Source: Candidatus Zixiibacteriota bacterium (GTDB taxonomy: Bacteria > Zixibacteria > MSB-5A5 > GN15 > FEB-12). Taken from it: 50,819 bases of DNA. Under the pieces are notes generated by a model. That model was given only the letters and a program-made list of their open reading frames with translations, was not told where the DNA came from and made no database searches. Position numbers and translations under genes: made by a program. The stretch lies in the NCBI GenBank assembly GCA_024278935.1, contig JAJRSF010000035.1, positions 1-50,819 of the forward strand. Direction: 5' to 3'. Positions 28,710-38,199 of this stretch are shown in pieces. Every line of letters begins with the position of its first letter. Within the stretch, counting starts at the first letter, position 1.

Positions 28710-29302
28710 ATGAAAAAACTTATCATAATTCTTCTGATTATTTTCCCATTGCAAATGACATTTGCTGACACTTTTTCAGAAATTAAGAAAAAACTGAAAA
28801 AAGCAACCTGTATGCATTTTGAGTTTATTTCAATTATCGAGTCCGATATCTTCGAAACAGTCGATTCTACATATGGCAACGCTCAGATGGCTAAAGATGG
28901 ACGCTACAATATCGCCTTAGGGACAGATGTATACGCTTATGACTTAAAGCGATACTTTACATACGTGCCTGACAATAATCAGCTGATAATTGAAAAGGGA
29001 ACGGCAGCTCAAATGATGATATTCTCTTTATAACGAAGCTTGACGAATTCTATAAATCATATATACTACAACCTGATTCGCTATATAGATTAGTGAAAAA
29101 AGAAAATGTGATTGGAGATTTCCCGGATTCTCTTATCGTACGAACAGATAAAAAGAAAAATCTGCTATCAGAGATTTCTTTTTATGATATTAATGGCGAA
29201 CTTAACAGAATTATTTTCAAGTCGCAAATGTATCAATCTGTTTGTTATGATTCACTGCTTATACCAAATTTTCCGGATTCTGTAGAAAGAGTTAAACTGT
29301 AA
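28710..29302 (+). CDS. LolA-like lipoprotein carrier, interrupted by a -1 frame change
   Basis: A small periplasmic protein, about 197 residues after joining, with a signal peptide (KKLIIILLIIFPLQMTFA). The body has the beta pattern of LolA/outer-membrane lipoprotein carriers (CMHFEFISIIESD, DGRYNIALGTDVYAYDL, FTYVPDNNQLIIEKG). The frame stops at TAA 29031-29033. A one-base step back at AAAAGGG (28993-28999) gives GNGSSNDDILFITKLDEFYKS and runs on to 29302, overlapping rimO by one base. The heptamer A_AAG_GGA there matches the slippery form seen in trpC. Position after ftsK matches the ftsK-lolA order known in enterobacteria, which supports LolA although sequence similarity is weak. Confidence 0.65.
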
Positions 29303-30630
29303 TGAAATTTTATGTGCATAAATTAGGTTGTCCTAAAAACGATGTTGACGCCGACTATATCTACGCTCGCTTAATTCACGAAGGACACCAACCTGTCAAA
29401 GACCCTGAAAAAGCTGACTCAATTATTGTCAATACCTGCGGTTTTATTTTACCTGCCAAAGAAGAATCAATAAATGAACTGCTCAAGTTTGGACAGCTCA
29501 AAAAAGAGGGTACATTAAAAACGTTATACGCCGCCGGTTGTCTCTCCCAAAGAAACGGCGACGACATGCTCAAAGCTATGCCTGAACTCGATGGTGCCTT
29601 TGGACTAGGAGCATTAGACTCATTAGCAACAGCGGTGAATGGTTCCGAAAAGAAAAGAATTACAATTAAAATGGAAGCCCGCAAACTTGGCTACCTCAGT
29701 TGGAACAACCGTTTTATCTCTGATGACTTTCCATATTCATACCTGAAAATTTCCGATGGATGTAACCGTGGATGTACCTACTGTGCTATCCCGGGCATGC
29801 GTGGAAAATTCAGATCAAGACCTCTTGATTCAATAATCAAAGAGGCAAAGTTCTTAGCAGAAAACGGCAAGAAAGAACTTATCTTAGTCTCCCAAGAAGC
29901 AACCATGTACGGCTATAATTACAAAGGTGATGACAAACCTGATATTTTAACACTCCTGCGAGAGCTTGATAAAGTAGAAGGTATCGAATGGATTCGCCTG
30001 ATGTATCTCTACCCAGCCGAATTATCAACCGAAGTTATCGAATACCTTGCTGCTGATAATAAAACAGTCAATTATTTTGACCTTCCATTTCAACATGTTA
30101 ATACTAAAATTCTTGATGGCATGCAACGCAATGTGACTTCTGAAAAGGTCAGATCATTGGTAAAACAAATTCGTTCAGTTTCAAAAGATGCCGCCCTGCG
30201 TACGACATTTATCGTTGGATTCCCGGGGGAGACCGAAGAACAGTTTGAAGAGTTAGCAGATTTTATAAAAGAATCAAAATTTGACCGCATGGGCGTATTC
30301 ACCTATTCACAAGAAGATGACACCCCCGCGGCAGAAATGGCTGACCAAATCCCCGAAGATGTCAAACAGGAACGGCTAGACCGACTTATGATTATTCAGC
30401 AGGATATCGCATTTGAGAAAAATAACAGCTTGTTAGGCACAGTCCAACATGTTATCATAGATACTATTACCGATGGTGAAGCAGTAGGGCGAAGCTATGC
30501 CGACTGTCCCGATGTTGACTTAGAAATATTTATACATGATGCCGCTCATCTTTCTATCGGCGATATGCTGGATGTTAAGATTATTGGCGTTGATGGCTAC
30601 GATATTTTTGGCGAAATTATAAAAGGCTGA
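29302..30630 (+). CDS. rimO: ribosomal protein S12 methylthiotransferase
   Basis: A 442-residue radical-SAM enzyme that adds a methylthio group to the conserved aspartate of ribosomal protein S12. The N-terminal MTTase domain begins YVHKLGCPKNDVDADYI, with cluster Cys residues also in VNTCGFI and AAGCLSQR. The radical-SAM motif is CNRGCTYCAIPGMRGKFRSR (CxxxCxxC, about residue 150). A C-terminal TRAM-like domain ends in YDIFGEIIKG. The N-terminal pattern with LGCPKNxVD distinguishes RimO from the tRNA enzyme MiaB. Confidence 0.95.
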   Translation: MKFYVHKLGCPKNDVDADYIYARLIHEGHQPVKDPEKADSIIVNTCGFILPAKEESINELLKFGQLKKEGTLKTLYAAGCLSQRNGDDMLKAMPELDGAFGLGALDSLATAVNGSEKKRITIKMEARKLGYLSWNNRFISDDFPYSYLKISDGCNRGCTYCAIPGMRGKFRSRPLDSIIKEAKFLAENGKKELILVSQEATMYGYNYKGDDKPDILTLLRELDKVEGIEWIRLMYLYPAELSTEVIEYLAADNKTVNYFDLPFQHVNTKILDGMQRNVTSEKVRSLVKQIRSVSKDAALRTTFIVGFPGETEEQFEELADFIKESKFDRMGVFTYSQEDDTPAAEMADQIPEDVKQERLDRLMIIQQDIAFEKNNSLLGTVQHVIIDTITDGEAVGRSYADCPDVDLEIFIHDAAHLSIGDMLDVKIIGVDGYDIFGEIIKG

Positions 30631-30634
30631 TTGC

Positions 30635-31279
30635 ATGATACAATTTGAAAAATTAGGAATCTTTCTGTCAAAACCGGTCGCATTTTTGTTGGTCGTTATT
30701 TATTTAGTGCAGTCGATGCTCTTAATTTATCTGGTACGTGATAAATTTGAACTTGAAAAACAGATTACATATCAGCAAAAAATAAATGATGAGCTTGAAG
30801 AAAAACTACAGATTTATAATGCGATAAAAGATTTCCAAATAGGCTTTAACGAACAGGAAGTCGGCACCTTGGCAAATGTGATCTATGAAGAAAGCGATAG
30901 ATATCACTACGACCCAATGTTTGTACTCGCAATTATTCTCACCGAATCATCATTTAAAAAAGGGCAGAAATCACATGTTGGCGCCAGAGGGCTTATGCAA
31001 GTTATTCCTTTTGTCGGCAAAGATTTAGCAGAGCGTTCAGGAGTAGAGTGGACAGGTTCTGAAACTCTCTACGATGTTGAAAAAAATATTAAGCTCGGAA
31101 CTCTACATTTATTTGAACAAATACTCGAGTTTGGTGATATAAAGAAAGCACTTGTTTCTTACAATATGGGTGAGACTCGGGTGCGAGGAATGTTACGAAG
31201 GAATACGGAATTACCGGATAGATATTTAAATAAAGTTTTAGAAAATTATAAGATGCTCAAGGAGAATTACTCAGTTTGA
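30635..31279 (+). CDS. membrane-anchored lytic transglycosylase (SLT domain)
   Basis: A 214-residue protein with an N-terminal membrane segment (VAFLLVVIYLVQSMLLIYLV) and a coiled stretch (KQITYQQKINDELEEKLQ). It then carries an Slt/MltC-type lysozyme-like domain: the catalytic Glu in LAIILTESSFKK (about residue 107), then VGARGLMQVIPFVGK and SYNMGETRVRGML. It would cleave peptidoglycan glycan strands from the periplasmic side. It lies 4 bases after rimO and overlaps bamD, forming an envelope cluster. Confidence 0.9.
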   Translation: MIQFEKLGIFLSKPVAFLLVVIYLVQSMLLIYLVRDKFELEKQITYQQKINDELEEKLQIYNAIKDFQIGFNEQEVGTLANVIYEESDRYHYDPMFVLAIILTESSFKKGQKSHVGARGLMQVIPFVGKDLAERSGVEWTGSETLYDVEKNIKLGTLHLFEQILEFGDIKKALVSYNMGETRVRGMLRRNTELPDRYLNKVLENYKMLKENYSV

Positions 31280-32205
31280 GAAATAGAATATTGATTATAG
31301 CCATAAGTGCCTGTTTGTTATTAGTTGCGATGGCAGGATGTGGCGGAAAACACACTCTGAATACTTTAACATCACAAGAACTTTTTGACTTAGGTACACA
31401 AAAATACGAATCAAAAAAATATCTCAGTGCTATCGAACATTTCCAAACATTAGTCTACAATTATCCCGGCGAATCAATCGTAGATACTGCCCAGTATTAC
31501 TTGGCTCTATCATATTTTAATAGCAAAGAATACGATCTCGCAAATGTTGAGTTTAATCGCCTTGCCGTGAATTACCCAGCATCAACCTATGCCGAAGATG
31601 CTATTTTCATGAAAGCATTATGCCTCTATCGCGGAACATCAACACACTATGGTTTAGACCAATCCGATCTTTATATTTCAATCAAACAATTTGAAGAATT
31701 CATTATAGATTTCCCTGAATCAAATGTCATCGGTGACGCACAAAAGTATCTGCTAGAAGCCCACACTCGTCTTGCTAAAAAAGAATATAACTCCGGTGTT
31801 GTCTATGACAGAATCGGAACATACAAATCGGCAGAAATGTATTTCCAAAAAGTTATCGATGAATACACCGATACTGAATACGCTCCACTTGCAACATATG
31901 GCTTGGCAGAAATGAAATTTAAGCTCAAAGAATATCATGACGCAAAAGTCAAATTCTCTGACTTTCTCATAGTCTACACAGACCACCTCTTAGTTGAAAA
32001 AGCAAATGAGTATATAGAAAAATCTTCATTTATGTCTGGTGAAAAAGCTTTTAAAGCAGAAGAATTTCCAAAAGCATTAGAATATTTTCAAGAGTATATG
32101 ACTGAATTTCCAAAAAGTAAGCATACAAAAAAAGCATCTGAATATATTGAAAAATTAAATGCTATGCCAAAACCGACAGTTGAGGAAAGCGATGAAAACT
32201 CCTGA
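31276..32205 (+). CDS. bamD: outer-membrane assembly lipoprotein BamD
   Basis: A 309-residue lipoprotein with lipobox LLVAMAGCGGK (Cys about residue 23), so it is lipid-anchored. The mature part is built of TPR-like repeats such as LFDLGTQKYESKKYLSAIEHF, STYAEDAIFMKALC and YAPLATYGLAEMKFKL, the BamD/YfiO pattern. It works with BamA to fold outer-membrane proteins. The start is TTG at 31276, supported by AAGGAGAATTA upstream and by overlap with the previous stop. CpoB/YbgF-like TPR proteins are an alternative, but the lipobox and length favour BamD. Confidence 0.88.
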   Translation: MRNRILIIAISACLLLVAMAGCGGKHTLNTLTSQELFDLGTQKYESKKYLSAIEHFQTLVYNYPGESIVDTAQYYLALSYFNSKEYDLANVEFNRLAVNYPASTYAEDAIFMKALCLYRGTSTHYGLDQSDLYISIKQFEEFIIDFPESNVIGDAQKYLLEAHTRLAKKEYNSGVVYDRIGTYKSAEMYFQKVIDEYTDTEYAPLATYGLAEMKFKLKEYHDAKVKFSDFLIVYTDHLLVEKANEYIEKSSFMSGEKAFKAEEFPKALEYFQEYMTEFPKSKHTKKASEYIEKLNAMPKPTVEESDENS

Positions 32206-32800
32206 ACAGGGAGGATCTTGGGGTATACTTGGCGGAACATTTGACCCGATTCATAACGGGCATACTTGTTTAGCATCCGATATTTTACGTATTAAAAATT
32301 TAGACGGTATATTATTTATACCGTCTTTTTTACACCCTTTTAAAAATGGGCAGATAGTAAGCTCGTTTGATGAAAGAATCAAAATGCTTCAACTTGCTAT
32401 CTCATCGCACAAAGAATTTTCGATTACAACAATTGAACGTGACAACAAATTACCCGGCTACACTTTGGAAACTATTTTGTCGATAAAAAAAATGTTTGCC
32501 CGTACTAAGTTTTATTTTCTCATCGGTGCCGACAATATTTCTCAATTACCATTATGGCATAATATTGACAAAATTTTAAAAGAAACTCAAATCATCGCTG
32601 GTAAAAGACCACCCTTTAAAAAGCCTGAGATTGAAAATGACATTTCCAAATCAATTGAGTATATTCAATCAAGCGAACTGCTGATTTCATCGACTGAAAT
32701 TAAGCAGTATATTCTCAATCAGGAGTATGAAAAACTGAGAACAATTTTGCACCCCGATGTGTTACAGTATATTATAGAAAGAAAATTATACAGCCAATGA
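32192..32800 (+). CDS. nadD: nicotinate-nucleotide adenylyltransferase
   Basis: A 202-residue nucleotidyltransferase making deamido-NAD from NaMN and ATP. GGTFDPIHNGHTCLA at the N-terminus contains the H/TxGH nucleotide-binding motif, and SSTEIKQYI near the end is the ISSTxIR motif. The region FYFLIGADNISQLPLWHNID matches NadD rather than CoaD. ATG at 32192 is chosen because GAGGAAAGCG lies just upstream, making a 14-base overlap with bamD. The stop overlaps polA as ATGA. Confidence 0.94.
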   Translation: MKTPEQGGSWGILGGTFDPIHNGHTCLASDILRIKNLDGILFIPSFLHPFKNGQIVSSFDERIKMLQLAISSHKEFSITTIERDNKLPGYTLETILSIKKMFARTKFYFLIGADNISQLPLWHNIDKILKETQIIAGKRPPFKKPEIENDISKSIEYIQSSELLISSTEIKQYILNQEYEKLRTILHPDVLQYIIERKLYSQ

Positions 32801-35514
32801 AAAATAAATCACTATACCTTATAGACGGTTCGGCGATGTTTTACCGAGCATATTTTGCCTTTATTCGAAACCCACTTATTAATTCAAAAGGTGAAGATAC
32901 CTCGGCAACATATGGATTTGTGAATTCAATTTTAAAAGTTATCCAAAAAGAAAACCCCGACTATATTGCTGTCGTCTTTGACACAAAAGCCCCAACCTTC
33001 AGACACAAGATGTATACTAAATATAAAGCAAACCGTACGAAAATGCCCGAAGAACTTGTAGTGCAGATTCCCCGAATCAAAGAATCAGTCAACGCTTTAA
33101 ATATTGTTGCTTTAGAAATGGAAGGCTACGAAGCCGATGATATCATCGGTACGATAGCAAACGATGCCTCCAAACAAGGCATGAAAGTTTGGTGTGTGAC
33201 AGGGGATAAAGATTTTTTCCAACTCGTCAATGATAATGTAAAAGTATACAATCCAAAAAGTGCCGATGGAAAACCAATCTTATACGGACGCGAAGAAGTC
33301 AAAGAAAAATTCGGCGTTTATCCCGAACTTGTAATCGACAAACTAGCCCTTATGGGCGACGCTTCCGATAACGTTCCAGGTGTACCCGGTATAGGACCAA
33401 AAACAGCCGACACACTTTTAACTCAATTTGGTTCGCTTGAAGGTATTTTAGAAAATCATGACCAGATAAAAGCCAAAGGTGCCAGAACAAAAATTGCCGA
33501 CAATATCGAACTTGCCAAACTATCAAAAGAATTAGTAACGATAGAATTAAAAACTCCGATTGATTACAAACTCGAAGACTTAAAGCGAAAAGAATTCAAC
33601 TACGAACTCTCTAAAGAACTATTCATGGAACTTGAGTTCGGTCGAATCCTCAAAGATGTTTTAGCAGGCTCAGGTGTTGAAGCAGATACCGAAGTTAAAA
33701 AACCGGAGATCAAAAAGAATTATACAACTATTACATCGCTTGATGAATTAGAAAAACTTGTCGCTAAACTTTCTAAGCTAAAAGAAATCGCAATCGACAC
33801 CGAGACAACATCGCTGAATACATTTGAGGCAAAACTTGTTGGCGTCTCAATATCTGATAAATCAAATGCAGGTTATTACATCCCGGTAGGACATACTACC
33901 GATGCCGAAGATAATCTTCCACTACAAAAAACTTTAGACATCCTTAAGCCTCTGCTCATAAATACAAAAGTACAAAAGTTTGGTCAGAATATAAAATATG
34001 ATCTGAAAATTTTCCATAATTATGATATCGAAATAGAACCGGTCAGCTTTGACACGATGCTCGCTGGCTATCTGATTAATCCTTCGGCTCGTGAAAATTC
34101 TCTCACTATGCTTGCTCTCAAATATTTTGATTACCAAATGCAGCCAATCTCTGATTTAATTGGAAGTGGCAAAAACCAAAAGACATTTGATATAGTACCT
34201 ATCAAAACAGCAACTTTTTATGCTGTCGAAGATTCCGATTATACTTATCAACTCCGAGGTGCCATGGCTCCGATTCTTGAAGAGCTCGACATGGATAACT
34301 TGTATTACAATATAGAACTTCCTTTGGTAAAAATCCTGACCGATGTCGAAGAGACAGGTATCAAAGTCGATGTTAACTATCTCGCAAAGCTTTCACTTGA
34401 AATGGAAGCCAAGCTCGAAAAGTTAACAGCACAAATTTACGAAATTGCGGGCGAAGAGTTCAATATCAACTCAACTCAACAGCTTTCCCATATCCTTTTT
34501 GAGAAACTAAATCTTCCCACAAAAGGAAAAACTGCCAAGAAAACAGGTTACTCTACCGATGTAAAAGTGCTTGAAGAACTGGCTAAAATTCATGACCTTC
34601 CGAAATTCCTTTTGGACTATCGTCAATTCAGCAAACTACCAAGTACCTATGTCGACGCTATTCCTAAACTCGTCAGACCTGATACAAACCGAGTGCATAC
34701 ATCGTTTAATCAGACAGTTGCTGCTACAGGACGCCTGTCATCGACAGATCCTAATTTACAAAATATTCCAATTCGCACCGAAGAAGGTCGCCAGATTCGC
34801 AAAGCATTCATCCCAAAAGATAACGAACACACTCTTCTGGTAGCTGACTATTCTCAGATTGAACTTCGTATCTTAGCACACTATGCCAACGATAAGACCC
34901 TTTTAAAAGCATTCAAAAACAACGAAGATATTCACAAACGTACTGCTGCCGAAGTGTACGATGTTACCCTTGATGAAGTCACCGCTGATATGCGTCGTGC
35001 TGCCAAGACTGCAAACTTTGCCATTATCTATGGCGTGTCGGCGTATGGTCTGTCGCAACAATCGGGTATGTCACTAGATGAGTCCAAACATTTTATCGAT
35101 CGGTATTTCCATCGCTATCCGGGCATTAAAGATTACATGGACACGATGAAAGAATTCGCCCGTCAAAAAGGATATGTCATCACCCATTATAATCGACGAC
35201 GCTATCTTCCTGAAATCAATAGCACCAATTATCAAATGCGTCAATTTGCCGAACGGATTGCAATCAACACCCCTATCCAGGGAACAGCTGCCGACATTAT
35301 CAAACTTGCTATGATTAAAATCCATAAGAAAATGGAAGGCATGAAATCGAAGATGGTTTTACAAGTGCATGATGAATTAGTCTTTGATGTCTATAAACCG
35401 GAACTTAAAAAAGTAGAGGCTATTGTGCGAGAGGGAATGGAGCAAGTTGCTGATTTTGAAGTCCCGCTTATAGCTGATATTGGAGTTGGTGATAACTGGC
35501 TTGATGCAAAATAA
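32797..35514 (+). CDS. polA: DNA polymerase I
   Basis: A 905-residue polymerase with all three domains. The 5'-3' exonuclease/FEN part (residues 1-290) carries EGYEADDIIGTIA and DASDNVPGVPGIGPKTA. The 3'-5' exonuclease has the DxE motif AIDTETTSLNT near residue 332, so proofreading is probably active. The polymerase has motif A VADYSQIELRILAH, motif B RRAAKTANFAIIYG and motif C QVHDELVFD. It repairs DNA and processes Okazaki fragments. It overlaps nadD and the next gene at both ends. Confidence 0.97.
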   Translation: MKNKSLYLIDGSAMFYRAYFAFIRNPLINSKGEDTSATYGFVNSILKVIQKENPDYIAVVFDTKAPTFRHKMYTKYKANRTKMPEELVVQIPRIKESVNALNIVALEMEGYEADDIIGTIANDASKQGMKVWCVTGDKDFFQLVNDNVKVYNPKSADGKPILYGREEVKEKFGVYPELVIDKLALMGDASDNVPGVPGIGPKTADTLLTQFGSLEGILENHDQIKAKGARTKIADNIELAKLSKELVTIELKTPIDYKLEDLKRKEFNYELSKELFMELEFGRILKDVLAGSGVEADTEVKKPEIKKNYTTITSLDELEKLVAKLSKLKEIAIDTETTSLNTFEAKLVGVSISDKSNAGYYIPVGHTTDAEDNLPLQKTLDILKPLLINTKVQKFGQNIKYDLKIFHNYDIEIEPVSFDTMLAGYLINPSARENSLTMLALKYFDYQMQPISDLIGSGKNQKTFDIVPIKTATFYAVEDSDYTYQLRGAMAPILEELDMDNLYYNIELPLVKILTDVEETGIKVDVNYLAKLSLEMEAKLEKLTAQIYEIAGEEFNINSTQQLSHILFEKLNLPTKGKTAKKTGYSTDVKVLEELAKIHDLPKFLLDYRQFSKLPSTYVDAIPKLVRPDTNRVHTSFNQTVAATGRLSSTDPNLQNIPIRTEEGRQIRKAFIPKDNEHTLLVADYSQIELRILAHYANDKTLLKAFKNNEDIHKRTAAEVYDVTLDEVTADMRRAAKTANFAIIYGVSAYGLSQQSGMSLDESKHFIDRYFHRYPGIKDYMDTMKEFARQKGYVITHYNRRRYLPEINSTNYQMRQFAERIAINTPIQGTAADIIKLAMIKIHKKMEGMKSKMVLQVHDELVFDVYKPELKKVEAIVREGMEQVADFEVPLIADIGVGDNWLDAK

Positions 35515-36172
35515 TTTGAAAATTTCAGTCTTATGTTTTTTTCTACTTATCAGTTGTTTTAGCATGGCAAATGCAATAGATAGAGTCGAAGCAACCCCAG
35601 ACACGACACATGAAGTAATTGTTGTAGACACTCTCCCAGCAAAGTTTCATTCATTCACGCAAATCGCATTTGGTCTTTCGCAACGGATAGATGAAGACTT
35701 TTTAATAAATCATTCTCCTATGGCAACGGTCAAATTACTCTTTCACCTTTCTGATAAAACTGCTGCCAAGGTTGGGCTTGGTTATAGTTCAGGAAATAAA
35801 TTCAAATCTGATCTGTTTAATGTCGTTGACTATCGGAACTTTAAAATTGAAACAGGTTTTCGTTGGAACATTATAAATAGTATCATTTCGCTGTATCATG
35901 AAAATGGAATTGTCTACAACTTTTATTATGAACCTCAAACTGAAATTTGGGAGCAGAGAATCGGTGTGAATGCTTCGATGGGTATTCATTTCCTCTTTAT
36001 CAAAAATTATGAACTCGATATCTCTATAGGACAGACTATCAATAATGGTACTTTTAGTCCAACGAAAAATTTTCTCCCTGAGCTATCTCCAATTGGTTTA
36101 AAAGATGATAGGTTTTTTAATGAACTTTTTAATCCTTTAGAAATCAAAGTTTTGTTGCTGAAAACTTTATAA
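35504..36172 (+). CDS. secreted protein of unknown function
   Basis: A 222-residue protein that I do not recognise. An N-terminal signal peptide (KISVLCFFLLISCFSMANA) is clear. The mature part is rich in aromatic and alternating residues (FTQIAFGLSQRI, AAKVGLGYSSG, FYYEPQTEIWEQRIGVNASMGIHFLF), which suggests beta-strands, perhaps a small outer-membrane barrel. The C-terminus (EIKVLLLKTL) lacks the usual terminal aromatic. ATG at 35504 overlaps the polA end by 11 bases. It is followed by coaE. Confidence 0.72.
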   Translation: MQNNLKISVLCFFLLISCFSMANAIDRVEATPDTTHEVIVVDTLPAKFHSFTQIAFGLSQRIDEDFLINHSPMATVKLLFHLSDKTAAKVGLGYSSGNKFKSDLFNVVDYRNFKIETGFRWNIINSIISLYHENGIVYNFYYEPQTEIWEQRIGVNASMGIHFLFIKNYELDISIGQTINNGTFSPTKNFLPELSPIGLKDDRFFNELFNPLEIKVLLLKTL

Positions 36173-36181
36173 GAAAACAAT

Positions 36182-36766
36182 ATGGTAATTGGAATCACAG
36201 GAAAAATAGGTGCCGGCAAATCTACCGTTACAAATCTAATAGCATTGTACGGTTGGAAAGTTGTCGATGCTGATGAAATTGGTAAATCTGTTGTAACTCA
36301 TAATCCAAAACTTCTAAAAAAACTCGCAGATGAATTCGGTGAAGATATTATAATCAATAAATCTATATTGAGAAGATAAGTCCTTCGAGAAAAAGCATTC
36401 AAAAACAAAAGAACAACTCAAGCACTCAATAAAATTGTACATCCATTTTTGCTTGAAGAACTCTATTCCCAAGTACGGAAACATATAACTCAAAATAAAA
36501 ATGTTATTATCGATGCTGCCCTTTTGCTTAATTGGAAATTAGATTTGAAAATCGATGCGGTAATTCTTGTGCATGCGAATTTGAAATTGCTATGTGAACG
36601 AATGCAAAAAAGAGGCTTCTCTAAAGAGACAGTCTTAGAAATTGATAAACAGCAAATCAGTTTTCAAAAATTAAGAAATCGTTCTGATTTTCTTATATAT
36701 AATTCAGGCACTCAAAAAGAATTACAAGCAAAAGTCAAAAGACTCCTCAAAAAACTTCACAAATAG
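36182..36766 (+). CDS. coaE: dephospho-CoA kinase with an in-frame TAA
   Basis: CoaE phosphorylates dephospho-CoA in the last step of coenzyme A synthesis and is normally essential. Walker A GITGKIGAGKSTV is followed by WKVVDADEIGKSVV, then an in-frame TAA at 36377-36379 after SILRR. The same frame continues with VLREKAF, NKIVHPFLLEEL and DAALLLNWKLDL, the rest of the family. Without the stop the product would be 194 residues, normal length. In E. coli CoaE the matching segment is LQRRALRE, so the stop sits at a position usually Lys or Arg. AAA to TAA is a one-base change. Sequencing error, mutation or readthrough are possible. The 3' half has no good separate start. Confidence 0.88.
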
Positions 36767-36767
36767 T

Positions 36768-38072
36768 TTATAGCTTTAAATATTGCTTCAATAGCTCAGC
36801 AAATAATTTCGGCACCAGTTTCATCTTTTCAGGAGTCTCAACAAATGCTATCCGCATCTGTGTCCGCCCGGGGTTCGGGGAACCATCACCGGCAGAATAA
36901 AACTCCGCTAGGGGAGAGACAAGTAAAGTTTTCTTTGTTCCTTCAATTTCTACAAACCCTTTTTGAGCACAGAACAAAACAAACTGCGACGCATCAAAAG
37001 TCTCATCTACAATATTCCTTACATCAACAACAGAATATATCGATGCGTCTGGGCTGGATGCAATAACATTCGGAATCAACTCACGCATCGACGATGCCAG
37101 TTCGTTAAGCATCGCAGCGTAGTATTCTCTTTGCTGTTTATACCAGCTTTGTAAATCGGTATGCGAAACATGAGCCAGCGAACCAAAAATATATTGCCCA
37201 ATTACATTTGGGCAAAGGTTGGCGGTGTTTTCAGCGATTGAACGCTGGTTAAATTCTGCACTATCGGTAACAATCGCACCAATACGAAGGCCACATGCAT
37301 TCCAAACTTTCGAGGCAGTTTCTATTGAGATCCGTCTGCCGGAAATACCAGCGACTTCAGCTTCAGAAATTCCCCAAATTGATGTAATCTTTTCATCTAT
37401 GTAATACAATTCACGATACGCTTCATCGGAGATAATCCACATATTATGTTTGACAGCGAGCTTGCTTAATTCTACAAAAGCATCATGCGAATAAAAATGC
37501 CCGGTCGGATTATCGTATGGAATAACAACCAACGCAGATGGCTTATACTCGGTTATAATTTTTTCCATTTCGTCTAAGTCAGGATAGGCAAAGGTTCCAT
37601 CATCACTCAATGAACGAGTAATCGAAACAGTCTTCCGCCCAAGCCGTTCAGCCATTGCTTTGTAGTTTGTATAGGCGGCGTCGATTAACAGCAGCGGTCT
37701 TTCATCGGCACCTGCTTGCCCGCAAACACCGAGAATAATTAGCTCCATCGCCTGCGAGCCACCGTCTGTGATTTGCGAATAAAGTTGAGATGAGTCAAAC
37801 CCGCTAGAACTTATAATATTTAAAAAAGCATTGTTTGCTTCTTTCGTTCCAACTGTCGCTGAATATTTTACAACGCCATCAACAAACGGCGAATCGTCAG
37901 CCCCTAAATTTCTCATTCTATCTTGCATAGCGGGGTGCATAGGAAGTGAAACATTGCCAATGGCTACATTGATAGCTTCTGTGTCGTCGGTTCTTTTACT
38001 GAATTCTATTTGAGCTATTCGTATAGCAGATGGTGTCCGAAATTGGAAATGCTTAGAAAGTTCTGGTTTCAT
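36768..38072 (-). CDS. PLP-dependent aminotransferase, class I/II
   Basis: A 434-residue fold-type I aminotransferase. Features include the N-terminal NVAIGNVSLPMHPAM, GGSQAMELIILG, PYDNPTGHFYS, SDEAYRELYY with the PLP-binding Asp/Tyr, and the Schiff-base Lys in SIETASKVWNACGLRIGA. The C-terminal Arg region is RTQMRIAF. Substrate is not determinable; aspartate or aromatic aminotransferase are candidates, and an aromatic role would suit the pathway in this window. AAGGAT precedes the start. It converges on coaE with only one base between the two stop codons. Confidence 0.88.
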   Translation of the reverse strand: MKPELSKHFQFRTPSAIRIAQIEFSKRTDDTEAINVAIGNVSLPMHPAMQDRMRNLGADDSPFVDGVVKYSATVGTKEANNAFLNIISSSGFDSSQLYSQITDGGSQAMELIILGVCGQAGADERPLLLIDAAYTNYKAMAERLGRKTVSITRSLSDDGTFAYPDLDEMEKIITEYKPSALVVIPYDNPTGHFYSHDAFVELSKLAVKHNMWIISDEAYRELYYIDEKITSIWGISEAEVAGISGRRISIETASKVWNACGLRIGAIVTDSAEFNQRSIAENTANLCPNVIGQYIFGSLAHVSHTDLQSWYKQQREYYAAMLNELASSMRELIPNVIASSPDASIYSVVDVRNIVDETFDASQFVLFCAQKGFVEIEGTKKTLLVSPLAEFYSAGDGSPNPGRTQMRIAFVETPEKMKLVPKLFAELLKQYLKL

Positions 38073-38138
38073 AGTCTGCTTTATCCTTTATTTTTAAACC
38101 GTAATATCACGAAAATATATAACTCCATTCAGCCTAAT

Positions 38139-38167
38139 TTGTCAATAGATTTTGATTGTTTTTAATT
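38139..38167 (+). promoter_or_regulatory. possible sigma-70-type promoter
   Basis: TTGTCA, a 17-base spacer and TTAATT lie 32 bases before the NlpC/P60 start, in the divergent gap with the aminotransferase. The -10 match is weak. Confidence 0.25.
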
Positions 38168-38199
38168 GATTCGAGATTGTTGGTTTCGTAGAATATAGT

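Noticed and set aside
29021-29034. The 12-base word TCTCTTTATAAC occurs both at the lolA-like zero-frame stop and at the amidase in-frame TAA (41496-41507).
   Set aside because: The lolA-like lesion is better placed upstream at AAAAGGG, so its stop is only the out-of-frame end. The shared AT-rich word is probably coincidence.
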